Of a DNA stretch of 64,000 bases, positions 25,728 through 34,603 are shown one piece after another (the first letter of the stretch is position 1; the number at the start of each line of letters is the position of its first letter). The notes beneath the pieces were generated by a model, which saw only the letters and a list, made by a program, of their open reading frames with translations, searched no databases and had not been told where the DNA came from. Source of the stretch: Oscillibacter sp. (GTDB taxonomy: Bacteria; Bacillota; Clostridia; Oscillospirales; Oscillospiraceae); assembly GCA_017526785.1 (NCBI GenBank), contig JAFXQV010000029.1:1-64000 (forward strand). Reading direction: 5' to 3'. A program made the position numbers and the translations under genes.

Positions 25728-27038
25728 TCAGTCCATGCCGACATACGCGCCGTTGGTGATGACCATGCCCTTGGGGGACTTGGACACAGCGCCGGTCTCG
25801 TCCCACGTCAGGCCGCTTTCCGTTCCGGTCAGACCGTGGAAGGTCATGGTTGTAAACTGCTCTTTCATGAGGCCGTTAATGGTGGCGGCGTCCATGTCGG
25901 GCGTGGCGTTGGCCGCCGTGAGCGCCTGACAGTAGGCGTAGACGCAGTCGTAGCCGTCGGCGGCGAACTGGTTGGGCTTCTCGCCGAAGCGCTTTTCATA
26001 TTCGGCCACGAACTTGGCGGTAGCTTCATCGCTGGAGTCGGCGTTGAACGGGGTCAACAGCATGACGCCCTCGGCCAGCGACGCGTCAAAGCCCTGCATG
26101 GTCAAAATGCCGTCCATGCCGTCGACGCCGAACCACTTGGGCGCGTAGCCCATGGCGCTGGCCTGCGCCAGAATCAGCGACGCCGGCTCGTAGTACATGG
26201 GCAGGAATACCAAATCGGCCTCTTTGGTCTTGGCGTCGTTGAGCTGTACGGAGAAGTCGGTAGCGTTGCCGTCGGAGAAGGTCTGGTCGCTGACGACTTC
26301 CAGCCCCTGCGCGTCGGCCTCTTCAAGGAACGTGTCGCGGATACCTTTGGAGTAAACGTCGTCGCTCTTCCAGATAACGGCGATTTTGCTGCCCAGATTC
26401 TGCGTGCCGATGTACTCGGCGGAGGCGGTGCCCTGATTGGGGTCGCTGAAGCACATCTGGAATACGTTGTCTTTCCCGGCAATCGTGGCGGGGGAGGACG
26501 CCGACGGCGTCAGCGAGAAAATGTTATCGGCGAAGGATTCGGCGGACGTGGCCTCGGCGGGCTTGGAGGTCACGGAGCCAAGGGAAATCTGCATGCCCCA
26601 GTCCTTGAGGGCGTTGTAGGCGTTGACGGCCTTTTCGGCGTCGTGGGCGTCGTCCTCGTAGCGGAGGTCGAACTTCACGGCGCTGTCAGAGGCGTTGATT
26701 TCGTCGACGGCGATTTGCGCGCCGTTCTTGGCGGCGTTGCCGTAAATGGCCGCGCCTCCGGTCAGCGGCCCCGTGCCGCCGAGCTTGAAAGCGCCCTCCA
26801 CGGGAGCCGCGGGGGTGGGTTCATTGGGTGTGTCGGCGGGTTCGGGGTTGGTTTCGGTTTCGCCGCTTAACTCCGCCTGTTCGTCGGGGGCGGCGGTGTC
26901 GTCGGGCGTACTGGGTTCGGCGGGCGTACTGGTCTCGGTTTCGCTGGCGTCGGTATTCTCCGCCGGAGCGCCGCCGCAAGCCGCCAGCACGAACAGCATG
27001 GAAAGCGCAAGCAGAGCACAGAGTAATTTCTTTTTCAT
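25728..27038 (-). CDS. livK: Branched-chain amino-acid ABC transporter substrate-binding lipoprotein
   Basis: The 436-residue protein starts with a lipoprotein signal (MKKKLLCALLALSMLFVLAA, Cys21), then a Thr/Glu/Pro-rich linker (about 25-80) and a periplasmic-binding fold typical of LivJ/LivK: GPLTGGAAIYGNAAKNGAQ, YEDDAHDAEKAVNAYN, LGSVTSKPAEATSAESF and DGYDCVYAYCQALTAAN. It captures branched-chain or related amino acids outside the membrane for LivHMGF. Exact specificity cannot be read. Good ribosome site GGAGGAG. Confidence 0.94.
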   Translation of the reverse strand: MKKKLLCALLALSMLFVLAACGGAPAENTDASETETSTPAEPSTPDDTAAPDEQAELSGETETNPEPADTPNEPTPAAPVEGAFKLGGTGPLTGGAAIYGNAAKNGAQIAVDEINASDSAVKFDLRYEDDAHDAEKAVNAYNALKDWGMQISLGSVTSKPAEATSAESFADNIFSLTPSASSPATIAGKDNVFQMCFSDPNQGTASAEYIGTQNLGSKIAVIWKSDDVYSKGIRDTFLEEADAQGLEVVSDQTFSDGNATDFSVQLNDAKTKEADLVFLPMYYEPASLILAQASAMGYAPKWFGVDGMDGILTMQGFDASLAEGVMLLTPFNADSSDEATAKFVAEYEKRFGEKPNQFAADGYDCVYAYCQALTAANATPDMDAATINGLMKEQFTTMTFHGLTGTESGLTWDETGAVSKSPKGMVITNGAYVGMD

Positions 27039-27097
27039 CGTATCTCCTCCACAGTCAGATTATACAAACGGGACGGCGCGCCGCCCCGCCGTATCCG

Positions 27098-27727
27098 TCA
27101 CTTGAAACAGCGGTACAGGAACATCACCATTTGCGCCCTTGTGCAGGGGTCGTGAGCCAAAAAGGCGTTTTCGGCGAGGCCGTTCGTGATTTTCTCGCCG
27201 ACCGCCCAGCGGACGGCCGTTTCGTAGTAGTCGCTGGATGTAACGTCTTGGAAAGGCAGGTCTTTGGAGTCGTCGACCTCCGGGGAGCCGACGGCGCGGT
27301 AGAGAAAGACCATGGCCTGACCGCGCGTAATGGCACCGTCCGGGTAGAATCCGCCCTCGTCGGTGCCGCGCGTGATTCTGCGCTCGGCCGCCCAGAGTAC
27401 CGCGTCGTAGCAGTACATATCCGGCGAGATGTCCGGGAACGGGTTCCGGAAATCGGGGGACGGTTCCGGGGAGCCGGAAGCGCGCCATAAAAACGTCATG
27501 GCCTGTCCGCGCGTACAGGGTTCGTCGGGGGCGAAAAAGTCCCCGAACATCCCGCTGATGATTCCGTTTTTCTCCGCCCACTGCACGGGCTTGTAGTAGA
27601 AATGATTTTTCGGCACGTCCTCGAAGGCCGGGGAGCCGCCCCGGTTCAGGAAGAAGAACACGCCGACGCCGATTCCCGCCAGCAGAACCACCCCCGCGAC
27701 AATTCCGATAATAAGTTTCTTAGGCAT
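27098..27727 (-). CDS. Membrane-anchored SLH protein
   Basis: A 209-residue protein with one N-terminal membrane segment (about 5-27, LIIGIVAGVVLLAGIGVGVF) and three SLH units starting at FEDVPKNHFYYK, FPDISPDMYCYD and FQDVTSSDYYET, each followed by GxxxGxF and a TRxQ(A)MxFLYR/W motif. It is almost all SLH, so it might tether the membrane to wall polymer or to other SLH proteins. A promoter lies at 27850-27878. It is separate from liv although close. Confidence 0.85.
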   Translation of the reverse strand: MPKKLIIGIVAGVVLLAGIGVGVFFFLNRGGSPAFEDVPKNHFYYKPVQWAEKNGIISGMFGDFFAPDEPCTRGQAMTFLWRASGSPEPSPDFRNPFPDISPDMYCYDAVLWAAERRITRGTDEGGFYPDGAITRGQAMVFLYRAVGSPEVDDSKDLPFQDVTSSDYYETAVRWAVGEKITNGLAENAFLAHDPCTRAQMVMFLYRCFK

Positions 27728-27849
27728 AAAGCAGGCCTCCCGTGTCTCTGATGTCCGTGTCCGCTGACGGCCGAAAGTGTGTGCGATTTCCCGGCATTTG
27801 GCAATCTTTTCGGGAAAACAAGCCCGTGGATTTTATGAAAACCGATTTT

Positions 27850-27878
27850 ATTTTATCGTTTTCCCCGGAGAAAGTCAA
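27850..27878 (-). promoter_or_regulatory. Promoter of the small SLH gene
   Basis: Minus-strand TTGACT (27873-27878), 17 bases, TAAAAT (27850-27855), about 125 bases upstream of the start. Confidence 0.6.
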
Positions 27879-27956
27879 CTGTAGACGGCTGTCGAAATGC
27901 ACAGAAAATCCCGCGCGGCGTCCCGAAAACTGTTTCTTTCGCCGAACGCGGGAGCG

Positions 27957-29420
27957 TCACGGCAGATTCCGGCGAATCAGGCGGCGGCGGTGCCACATCG
28001 ACGGCGCGAAAAGCAGTATCATCGGGAAAATTTCCAGCCGCCCGACCAGCATATTGAACGACAACAGCAGTTTGGACGCGCTCGAAAACGCCGCGAAGTT
28101 GCCCGTTGGCCCCACCATTTCCAGCCCGGGGCCAATGTTGTTGATACACGCGCTCAGCGCCGTGAACGTGGAAATCAGGTCGAAGCCCTCCAGCGAAAGC
28201 AGGAGGTACGAGAGAACGAAAATCATCAGGTACACGGCGATAAACGTATGCACGCCCTGAATGTTGCGCTCGGGCAGGGGCTTTCCCTCGAAGCGCACCG
28301 ACGCGACCGCGTTGGGGTGTAACATCTTTCGCATGTCGCGGACGGAGGCTTTCACAAGGATAATGAGGCGGTCGACCTTGATTCCGCCGCCCGTCGAACC
28401 CGCGCAGGCTCCGATGAACATTAGCACGGTCAGGACGGCGCGGGAGAACGCAGGCCACGCGTTAAAGTCCACCGTGGAAAAGCCGGACGTGGAGATAATC
28501 GACGCCACCTGAAAGTAGGAGTGCCGCAGAGCCGTGAAGAAAGAGCCGTACATCGACGTAAGGTTTCCGGCGATTGCCAGCACCGAAAGCCCCACAATGC
28601 CCAGAAACGTCCAGAGCGTTTCCGACTTCCAGACCTCCGCGAAGCGCCGCATAATCAGATAGTAGTAGAGATTAAAGTTAATGCTGAACAGAAGCATAAA
28701 CGTCCCTATGACGACATCAAAAAAGGGGTTGTCGTAGGCTCCCACGCTCAGGTTACGGTTACTGAACCCGCCCGTTCCGGCGCTCCCGAAGGCGTGGACG
28801 CAGGAATCAAAGAACGGCATGCCGCCCAACAGCAAAATTACGATTTCCAGCGCGGTCAGCGCGGTGTAGATTTCGTAAAGAATCTTGGCGCTCTCGCTCA
28901 TGCGGCTGACGAGCTTCCCGACCGAAGGCCCCGGCACCTCCGCCCGCATGAGGTGCATGCCGTGGCCGTCCGACATCGGCAGTACCGCCATGACGAACAC
29001 CAGCACGCCCATGCCGCCGACCCAGTGCGTGAAGCTCCGCCAGAACAGGATACCCTTGTGCAGAGGCTCCACCGCCGGGAGAATGGAAGCCCCCGTCGTC
29101 GTGAAGCCCGATACCGTCTCGAAGAACGCGTCCACAAAGCGCGGAATGTCGCCGGAGAACACGAACGGCAACGCGCCGAACACTGACAGCAGTACCCACG
29201 CCGACGCCACGACCGCGAAGCCGTCGCGGGCGTACAGGGCGGTATCTTTCGGGGCGCGGAACCCGAACGGGAACCCGACCAGCGCCAGCAGGCACATTGT
29301 CGCGGCGAACGGCCAGACGCTTTCCCCGTAGACAAGCGCCGTCAGCAGGGACAGCGACATCAGCGCCGCCTCTGTCAGCAGAATGCGGCTCGTTACACAG
29401 GCAATCATGCGATAATTCAT
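27957..29420 (-). CDS. trkH: Trk/Ktr potassium uptake membrane subunit TrkH
   Basis: A 487-residue potassium channel-like transporter with about ten membrane segments and four pore-loop signatures, including SGFTTTGASILP, GSAGTGGFSNRN, STSGFSTVDF and the last near ALSACINNIGPG. The ATG at 29420 is nine bases after GGGGGGC; a GTG three codons earlier is too close to it. It lies 19 bases after trkA, its cytoplasmic regulatory partner. Confidence 0.94.
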   Translation of the reverse strand: MNYRMIACVTSRILLTEAALMSLSLLTALVYGESVWPFAATMCLLALVGFPFGFRAPKDTALYARDGFAVVASAWVLLSVFGALPFVFSGDIPRFVDAFFETVSGFTTTGASILPAVEPLHKGILFWRSFTHWVGGMGVLVFVMAVLPMSDGHGMHLMRAEVPGPSVGKLVSRMSESAKILYEIYTALTALEIVILLLGGMPFFDSCVHAFGSAGTGGFSNRNLSVGAYDNPFFDVVIGTFMLLFSINFNLYYYLIMRRFAEVWKSETLWTFLGIVGLSVLAIAGNLTSMYGSFFTALRHSYFQVASIISTSGFSTVDFNAWPAFSRAVLTVLMFIGACAGSTGGGIKVDRLIILVKASVRDMRKMLHPNAVASVRFEGKPLPERNIQGVHTFIAVYLMIFVLSYLLLSLEGFDLISTFTALSACINNIGPGLEMVGPTGNFAAFSSASKLLLSFNMLVGRLEIFPMILLFAPSMWHRRRLIRRNLP

Positions 29421-29439
29421 AGCAAACACGCCCCCCGCG

Positions 29440-30804
29440 TTACCGCAAAAGGTCTTGGATTTCCTGAAGGTGCAGGCCGCTCGTGACGGCTATCACGTCG
29501 TCGCCGGGCTGTATGGCGTCGCCGCCGGACGGAATCACAATCTGCCCGTTGGCGCGGACGATGCCCGCCAGCAGGACGCCGCTTTTCATGTTCAGGTCTT
29601 TGAGGGGGACGCCCACGACGGGCGCTTCCGGCGGCACGCCGAATTCCAGCGCCTCCACCGCGCCGTCCACTAAGTGGTGAAGCGTCTTGATTGTCATGCC
29701 CGACGCGCTCTCCATGGCGCGGATGTACTGCACGATTAGCTCCGCCGTCACGCTCTGCGCCGACACAATGCTGTCAATGTGGTGTTCCTCGGACACCAGC
29801 TCCACCAGCGAACGGCGGTTGATTTTCGCGATAATCTTGCACGCCCCCCGGCTCTGCCGCGCCGCGCTCATCGACATGAGTATATTGGCCTCGTCAACGC
29901 CCGTAATCGCCACAAAAGCGTCCGTTTCCAAAAGCCCCTCCTCGCGTAACAGCTCGTTGTCGGTGCCGTCACCGACGATGACAAGGGCTTTCGGGAGGCG
30001 TTCGCTGATTTCCACGCACCGCGCCTCGCTCTGGTCGATAATCTTGACGCTCATGCCCATGCGCAACAGCTCTTCGGCCAGATAGTAGCACATCTTGCTT
30101 GCGCCGACAATCATGACCGACGACGCCGTTTTCCGGAATACGCCCAAGTGTCGGAAAAACTTTGCCAACTGGTCGGGCGCGGAGGTCAGGTAGATTTTGT
30201 CGCCGGTTTTCAAAACAAAATCGCCGGACGGAATAATCGTCTGGTCTTTCCGCGCCACGGCGCAGACAAGCACGCGAATCCGCGTGTTCCGGTAGAGGTC
30301 AAGCAGGCTGATTCCGTCGAGCGCGGAGTTTTCGGGCAGACGGTACTCGACCAGCTCCAAGCGGCCTTTTGAGAACGATTCAATTTTCATGGCGGCCGGG
30401 AAGCGTAAAATTCGCGAGATTTCGCGCGCCGCGACTTTCTCCGGGTTGATTGCCATGGACAGCCCCAGCTCCCCGCGCATGAAACGCAACTGCTTTTCGT
30501 ACTCCGGGTTCCGGATACGCGCTATTGTGTGGGGGACGCCCAGCTTTTTCGCCACCAGACAGGCAAGGATATTAATCTCGTCACTGGTCGCCGTGGCAAT
30601 CAGCAAATCGGCCTTTTCGGCTCCGGCCTCGGTCTGTATCTCGTAACTCGCGCCGTTGCCGCAAACCGCCATAACGTCGTAAACGTTCACGATATTGTCG
30701 ACCAGTTGCGCGTTCTGGTCGATGAGGGTAATTCTGTGTTCGGTGATGAGCTGACGCGTGAGGGTGAGGCCGATTTTGCCCGCGCCCACGATGATGATAT
30801 TCAT
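29440..30804 (-). CDS. trkA: Trk potassium uptake regulatory subunit TrkA
   Basis: A 454-residue cytoplasmic protein with two RCK_N Rossmann domains (GAGKIGLTLTRQL at the N-terminus and SVMIVGASKMCYYLAEELLR near 228) each followed by an RCK_C domain (YRLPENSALDGISLLDLY and FGVPPEAPVVGVPLKDLN). It binds NAD(H)/ATP and gates TrkH. Start ATG 30804 follows GAGAGGG by seven bases. The gluQ gene ends 21 bases upstream. Confidence 0.94.
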   Translation of the reverse strand: MNIIIVGAGKIGLTLTRQLITEHRITLIDQNAQLVDNIVNVYDVMAVCGNGASYEIQTEAGAEKADLLIATATSDEINILACLVAKKLGVPHTIARIRNPEYEKQLRFMRGELGLSMAINPEKVAAREISRILRFPAAMKIESFSKGRLELVEYRLPENSALDGISLLDLYRNTRIRVLVCAVARKDQTIIPSGDFVLKTGDKIYLTSAPDQLAKFFRHLGVFRKTASSVMIVGASKMCYYLAEELLRMGMSVKIIDQSEARCVEISERLPKALVIVGDGTDNELLREEGLLETDAFVAITGVDEANILMSMSAARQSRGACKIIAKINRRSLVELVSEEHHIDSIVSAQSVTAELIVQYIRAMESASGMTIKTLHHLVDGAVEALEFGVPPEAPVVGVPLKDLNMKSGVLLAGIVRANGQIVIPSGGDAIQPGDDVIAVTSGLHLQEIQDLLR

Positions 30805-30825
30805 ACTCAAGCCCTCTCTCGTTGA

Positions 30826-31764
30826 TTACACCGGAAACAGGTCTTCCGGCACGATGATATCTTGTACCGGCACGGCGCGCCAGTCAAACGCCGACAGCAG
30901 TTCCGCGACGCGTACGGGTTCCGCCGTGGGGTGGAAGCCCGCCAGAAACGCCAGTTTCCCAAGAACCGAACGCGCCCGCAGTACGGACAAATTCAGGTCA
31001 CGGTCACGCTTACTCAGCCGCCGCCCGTCTTGCGCTAACAGTAACGGCACATGGTAAAACGTCGGCGGCGTGAGACCCAAGAGGCGGTACAAGAGCAGTT
31101 GCCGCGGCGTCGACGAGAGCAGGTCAGACCCGCGTACGACTTCCGTCACGCCCATGTCGGCGTCGTCGACGACCACCGCCAGTTGGTACGCGTACAGGCC
31201 ATCGGAACGGCGTAACAGGAAGTCCCCGCAGTCACGGCGCAGGGATTCCGTGTACGTCCCCATATGGCCGTCGCGGACTGTGATTGTCTCGTCCGGGACG
31301 CGCAGACGGTACGCCGGGGGACGCTTTCCCGTACGTTGCGCGACTTCCGCCGCCGTCAGGTTGCGGCAAGTGCCGGGGTAGACCGTCTGCCCGTCGGAAC
31401 GGTGCGGGGCGGCCGCCGCGTGGAGTTCGGCGCGGGTGCAGAAACACGGGTACACCAGTCCCAGCGCCCGCAGACGCTCTAACGCGTCCCTGTAAAGCGC
31501 CGTCCGCTTACTCTGTTCGTACGGCGCGTGTACCCCGCCGACGGACGCGCCCTCGTCCCACGTCAGCCCCAGCCACTGGAAGTCGTCCTGTAGCTGTCGC
31601 GCGTATTCCGGCGTACAGCGGCGCGTGTCGAGGTCTTCGATACGGAGTACCACGCGCCCGCCTTGTTTTTTCGCGCTCAGCCACGCTAACATGCTTGTGA
31701 AGAGGTTCCCGATGTGTACGCGGCCGCTCGGCGACGGCGCGAAACGTCCCGTTGCCGCGTTCAC
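30826..31764 (-). CDS. gluQ: Glutamyl-Q tRNA(Asp) synthetase
   Basis: A GluRS-like catalytic domain without an anticodon-binding domain, 312 residues from GTG 31764. HIGH-like HIGN is in FAPSPSGRVHIGN (8-20), KMSKS-like motif is RLSKRDRDLNL, and zinc-type Cys are in YPCFCTRAEL and PGTCRN. The family attaches glutamate to queuosine in tRNA-Asp. The GTGA start overlaps the HAD gene stop by four bases. A minor possibility is a truncated GluRS, but length and ending fit GluQ. Confidence 0.88.
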   Translation of the reverse strand: MNAATGRFAPSPSGRVHIGNLFTSMLAWLSAKKQGGRVVLRIEDLDTRRCTPEYARQLQDDFQWLGLTWDEGASVGGVHAPYEQSKRTALYRDALERLRALGLVYPCFCTRAELHAAAAPHRSDGQTVYPGTCRNLTAAEVAQRTGKRPPAYRLRVPDETITVRDGHMGTYTESLRRDCGDFLLRRSDGLYAYQLAVVVDDADMGVTEVVRGSDLLSSTPRQLLLYRLLGLTPPTFYHVPLLLAQDGRRLSKRDRDLNLSVLRARSVLGKLAFLAGFHPTAEPVRVAELLSAFDWRAVPVQDIIVPEDLFPV

Positions 31765-32537
31765 AGCGTCCGCAACACTTTCATGACCCCGTCCTCGTCG
31801 TTGGACGCGGTCAGATGCTTGGCGACTTCCCGGATACCGTCGCAGGCGTTGGCCATTGCGTAACTCTCGCCGCAGGCCTGTAAGAGCGTGTAATCGTTCA
31901 TGTAGTCGCCGAATCCCATGCACTCCGCCGGGGAGATGTGGTAGCGCTCCTGAATGCTCCGAAGCGCCGCGCCCTTGCTTACCGACGCGTTGGCAAGGTC
32001 AATCCAGTCCGCGCCCGACACGACCGGCTGTAGACGCGGTTCCAGTGTCCGGAAGCGCGAAACGGTTTCGGCGGCGCGGCGGTTCTCAATGTACAGCGCG
32101 ACTTTCACAATGTCGTCCTCCCCGACGGCGCTTTCCAGCGCCTCCCGGAACGCCAGACGGCGATAGTACATTTTGGCCTCGCGTTCGACGGCCTCCGGGG
32201 CGCGCGCCATCCACGCCGAACGCACCCCGCACAGAATCGGACTCACGCCCGGAAGCCCGGACGTGACGCGCAGACATTCCAGTACGTCCGCGGGTTCCAT
32301 GACGTTCCGGTACAATACCGCGCCGTTCTCAAAGACCAGCGCGCCGTTTTCGGCGATATAGAGCAGTCTTTCCCGGACGGTGCCGAAATTGTCGTAGAGC
32401 GTGTAATACTGCCGCCCGCTTGCGATTGCAACCCGGATTTCGGGGTGAGCCTCGACCCACGTTTCAAAATCCGGGGGAAGTTCTTTTCGACTGTTCAGCA
32501 GTGTGCCGTCCATGTCCGTGGCCACAAGTTTTATCAT
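31761..32537 (-). CDS. HAD-superfamily (Cof-type) phosphatase
   Basis: The ATG at 32537 follows GGAAAGGA and gives 258 residues. Motif I DMDGTLL (8-14) holds the nucleophile Asp8, motif II is AIASGRQ, the Lys motif is in SVSKGAALR and motif IV is GFGDYMNDYTLL. The C2 cap is of the Cof/YwpJ type. Substrates are probably sugar phosphates or similar; the specific one is unknown. It is the first gene of a pair with gluQ. Confidence 0.88.
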   Translation of the reverse strand: MIKLVATDMDGTLLNSRKELPPDFETWVEAHPEIRVAIASGRQYYTLYDNFGTVRERLLYIAENGALVFENGAVLYRNVMEPADVLECLRVTSGLPGVSPILCGVRSAWMARAPEAVEREAKMYYRRLAFREALESAVGEDDIVKVALYIENRRAAETVSRFRTLEPRLQPVVSGADWIDLANASVSKGAALRSIQERYHISPAECMGFGDYMNDYTLLQACGESYAMANACDGIREVAKHLTASNDEDGVMKVLRTL

Positions 32538-32629
32538 AAGCGTTTCCTTTCCAAAATTCGTGCCTGTACAAACACGCGGTTTTGTGCTATGCTCCCTCCA
32601 AGAACTTCTATGCGAAAGGAGTGTACCCC

Positions 32630-33235
32630 ATGAGTGAAGAACCCCGTACTTTCGGCTATCTATGCCCCGCGTGCGGAAAGCCGGTCGTCGCAAGCCGCGA
32701 CGCGTTCACGCTGGCGGCGTCCGACGCCGCGATTTCGTGCGAGTGCGGCGGCGCGGTTCTCCGGACGTACTACGACGGCGAACGGTATCAGATTTCGGTG
32801 CCGTGCGGGCTTTGCGGCGGCACCCATACGGCGGTGTGTACGCCCGGGCAGATGTTGCGCGGCGCGGTCGCGCTGGCTTGCGCGAAAACAGGCCAATTCA
32901 GTTGCTTTATCGGCTCCGCCGGAACCGTCGAACGGCAGATGAAAGAATTGTCGATTTTAGCGGAAAAAGAGCGGCAGGACGCCGGGGAAACCGCGTTTTT
33001 GGACAACGTCATCATGTACGAGGTGCTGTCCGAACTGAAAGACATTGCGGCGCGTCCGGACGGGATTACGTGCCGCTGTGGCGGCCGCAGCTGGAAAATG
33101 CAAGTCCGGCGCTCCGCCGTGGATTTGATTTGCGCCGAATGCGGCGGACGCCTCCGGATTCCCGCCGCCACGGACAGAGACCTTGACGACCTGTGCTGCC
33201 ACATGAAACTGGTCATTCCCGGCCGGACGGGCTGA
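32630..33235 (+). CDS. Multi-zinc-ribbon protein of unknown function
   Basis: The start at 32630 has AAAGGAG and gives 201 residues. Five CxxC-type knuckles are seen: CPAC (about 12-15), CECGG (37-41), CGLCGG (about 60-65), CRCGG (about 147-151) and CAECGG (about 168-173), with a helical middle (about 90-135). No family recognised. Zinc binding is probable; nucleic acid or protein contact is open. Stop codon abuts the ung stop in a convergent pair with no gap. Confidence 0.75.
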   Translation: MSEEPRTFGYLCPACGKPVVASRDAFTLAASDAAISCECGGAVLRTYYDGERYQISVPCGLCGGTHTAVCTPGQMLRGAVALACAKTGQFSCFIGSAGTVERQMKELSILAEKERQDAGETAFLDNVIMYEVLSELKDIAARPDGITCRCGGRSWKMQVRRSAVDLICAECGGRLRIPAATDRDLDDLCCHMKLVIPGRTG

Positions 33236-33916
33236 TTACGGCAAGCGCCACGCAATTTCCGCCGCGCCGGAAGCGCGTAAAAAGGCGTTTGTCTTGGAAA
33301 AGGGGCGGCTCCCCAGAAACGCCGGAACGTCCGCGCTTGCCTTGGACGCCCCCAGCGGTGACGGGTGGCTCGAACACAAAAATTGTTTCGTCTCCGTGGG
33401 CGGACGCAACCCCGCCTTTTGCGCGTGGCGTCCCCATAACAGGAACATCACCGGCTGAGGCAATTCCGCGCAGACGCGCAGTAAATCCGCCGTGACGGTC
33501 TGCCAGCCCCAGTCGGCGTGACTGCCCGCCGCCCCGGGGCGTACGGTCAGAATCGTGTTGAGCAGTAACACGCCCTGCTCCGCCCACGGGGTCAAATCGG
33601 GGCTTGTCGGCGCGGGACAGCCGATGTCCGCGCACAGTTCCTTGAAGATGTTCCGCAACGACGGCGGGACTTTACACCCCGCGTTCGCCGAGAACGCAAG
33701 CCCGTTGGCGACGCCCGGCGTATGGTAGGGGTCTTGTCCTAAAATCACGCAACGCACACTTTCGGGCGGCGTGAGTTGCAGGGCGCGGAAAATCTGCTGT
33801 CGCGGCGGGAGTACGGTTTCGGCGTCGGCGCGGCGTGACAGGTTCGCGGCCTTGTCCAGCGCGGCCGGGTTCATCCGTGCCGCCCACGCCCCCGGAATGC
33901 CGTTATTGTCCGTCAT
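33236..33916 (-). CDS. ung: Uracil-DNA glycosylase family 1
   Basis: UDG removes uracil from DNA. The 226-residue protein has the water-activating motif GQDPYH (60-65, Asp62), GLAFSANAGCKVPPSLRNIF, NTILTVRPGAAGSHADWGW and the leucine-loop motif HPSPLG. It overlaps thyX by 14 bases, so dUTP-linked repair and dTMP synthesis are co-expressed. Confidence 0.96.
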   Translation of the reverse strand: MTDNNGIPGAWAARMNPAALDKAANLSRRADAETVLPPRQQIFRALQLTPPESVRCVILGQDPYHTPGVANGLAFSANAGCKVPPSLRNIFKELCADIGCPAPTSPDLTPWAEQGVLLLNTILTVRPGAAGSHADWGWQTVTADLLRVCAELPQPVMFLLWGRHAQKAGLRPPTETKQFLCSSHPSPLGASKASADVPAFLGSRPFSKTNAFLRASGAAEIAWRLP

Positions 33917-34538
33917 AGGCCGCGATATCGTCGAAAATGACGGGTATCCGTGACCGGAAGTCGCGGAGAAGCGCGGCGGCGGTCTGCCTCATTTGGGGAT
34001 GTGCGGCGGCGGCCGTCCGGAGTTTGAAGAAGTGCCGCCACTCCCGGAGATTCATGGTCACGACGATTTCGGTTTTCAGACTGTTTGGTAAAACGCTCCG
34101 CGCCTCTTGGGGCGTCGCGCCGAGTTCCAGAAGCCGGAAATAGTCGCGCTCCGCGGCCTCCATGGACGCTTTCCAGACCGCGAACGCCGGACTGTCCGCA
34201 GTCCAGAAACACGGCCGGATGAACGTCAGTTCGTTTCCGAACTTGTCCTGACTGTAGTTGCAGTAGCGCGTACTCTCCTGACTGTAGCTGGCAATCCGGT
34301 GGCGGACAATCTCGTGGCTTACGCCCCGGTCGCAGATAACCAGTACGCTGACTTTCCCGTGTTCAATGACGGATTCGTGTCCGCGTGAAATCAGATTTTG
34401 CAGGAATTTCCGGTAGGACGTATCGGAGATGTTGCCCTCGCTCTTGTAGCAGATACGCCCCATGCGCTCAATGCTCTTAACCATTTCGAGGCCGTCGAAC
34501 GCCTCCAAAAATTCGTGGGATGGTTCGATAATTCGCAA
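33903..34538 (-). CDS. thyX: Flavin-dependent thymidylate synthase
   Basis: ThyX makes dTMP from dUMP using methylene-tetrahydrofolate and FAD/NADPH. The signature RHRIASYSQES (79-89, RHR-x7-S) is intact, and SRGHESVIEHGKVSV (51-65) is also typical. The start is probably TTG at 34538, eight bases past AAGGAG; a GTG nine bases upstream (34547) lies on the ribosome site itself. It has 211 residues. It is coupled to ung. Confidence 0.94.
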   Translation of the reverse strand: MRIIEPSHEFLEAFDGLEMVKSIERMGRICYKSEGNISDTSYRKFLQNLISRGHESVIEHGKVSVLVICDRGVSHEIVRHRIASYSQESTRYCNYSQDKFGNELTFIRPCFWTADSPAFAVWKASMEAAERDYFRLLELGATPQEARSVLPNSLKTEIVVTMNLREWRHFFKLRTAAAAHPQMRQTAAALLRDFRSRIPVIFDDIAAYDGQ

Positions 34539-34561
34539 CTGTGGCACTCCTTCCAGACAAA

Positions 34562-34583
34562 CGGGGACGATTTCTCGTCCCCG
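34562..34583 (-). terminator. Terminator after the FprA gene
   Basis: CGGGGACGA/TCGTCCCCG forms a perfect nine-base stem with a four-base loop, followed on the minus strand by TTTGTCT. It separates FprA from thyX, which begins just after. Confidence 0.7.
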
Positions 34584-34603
34584 TCGGCGATATGATGTGG
34601 TAT

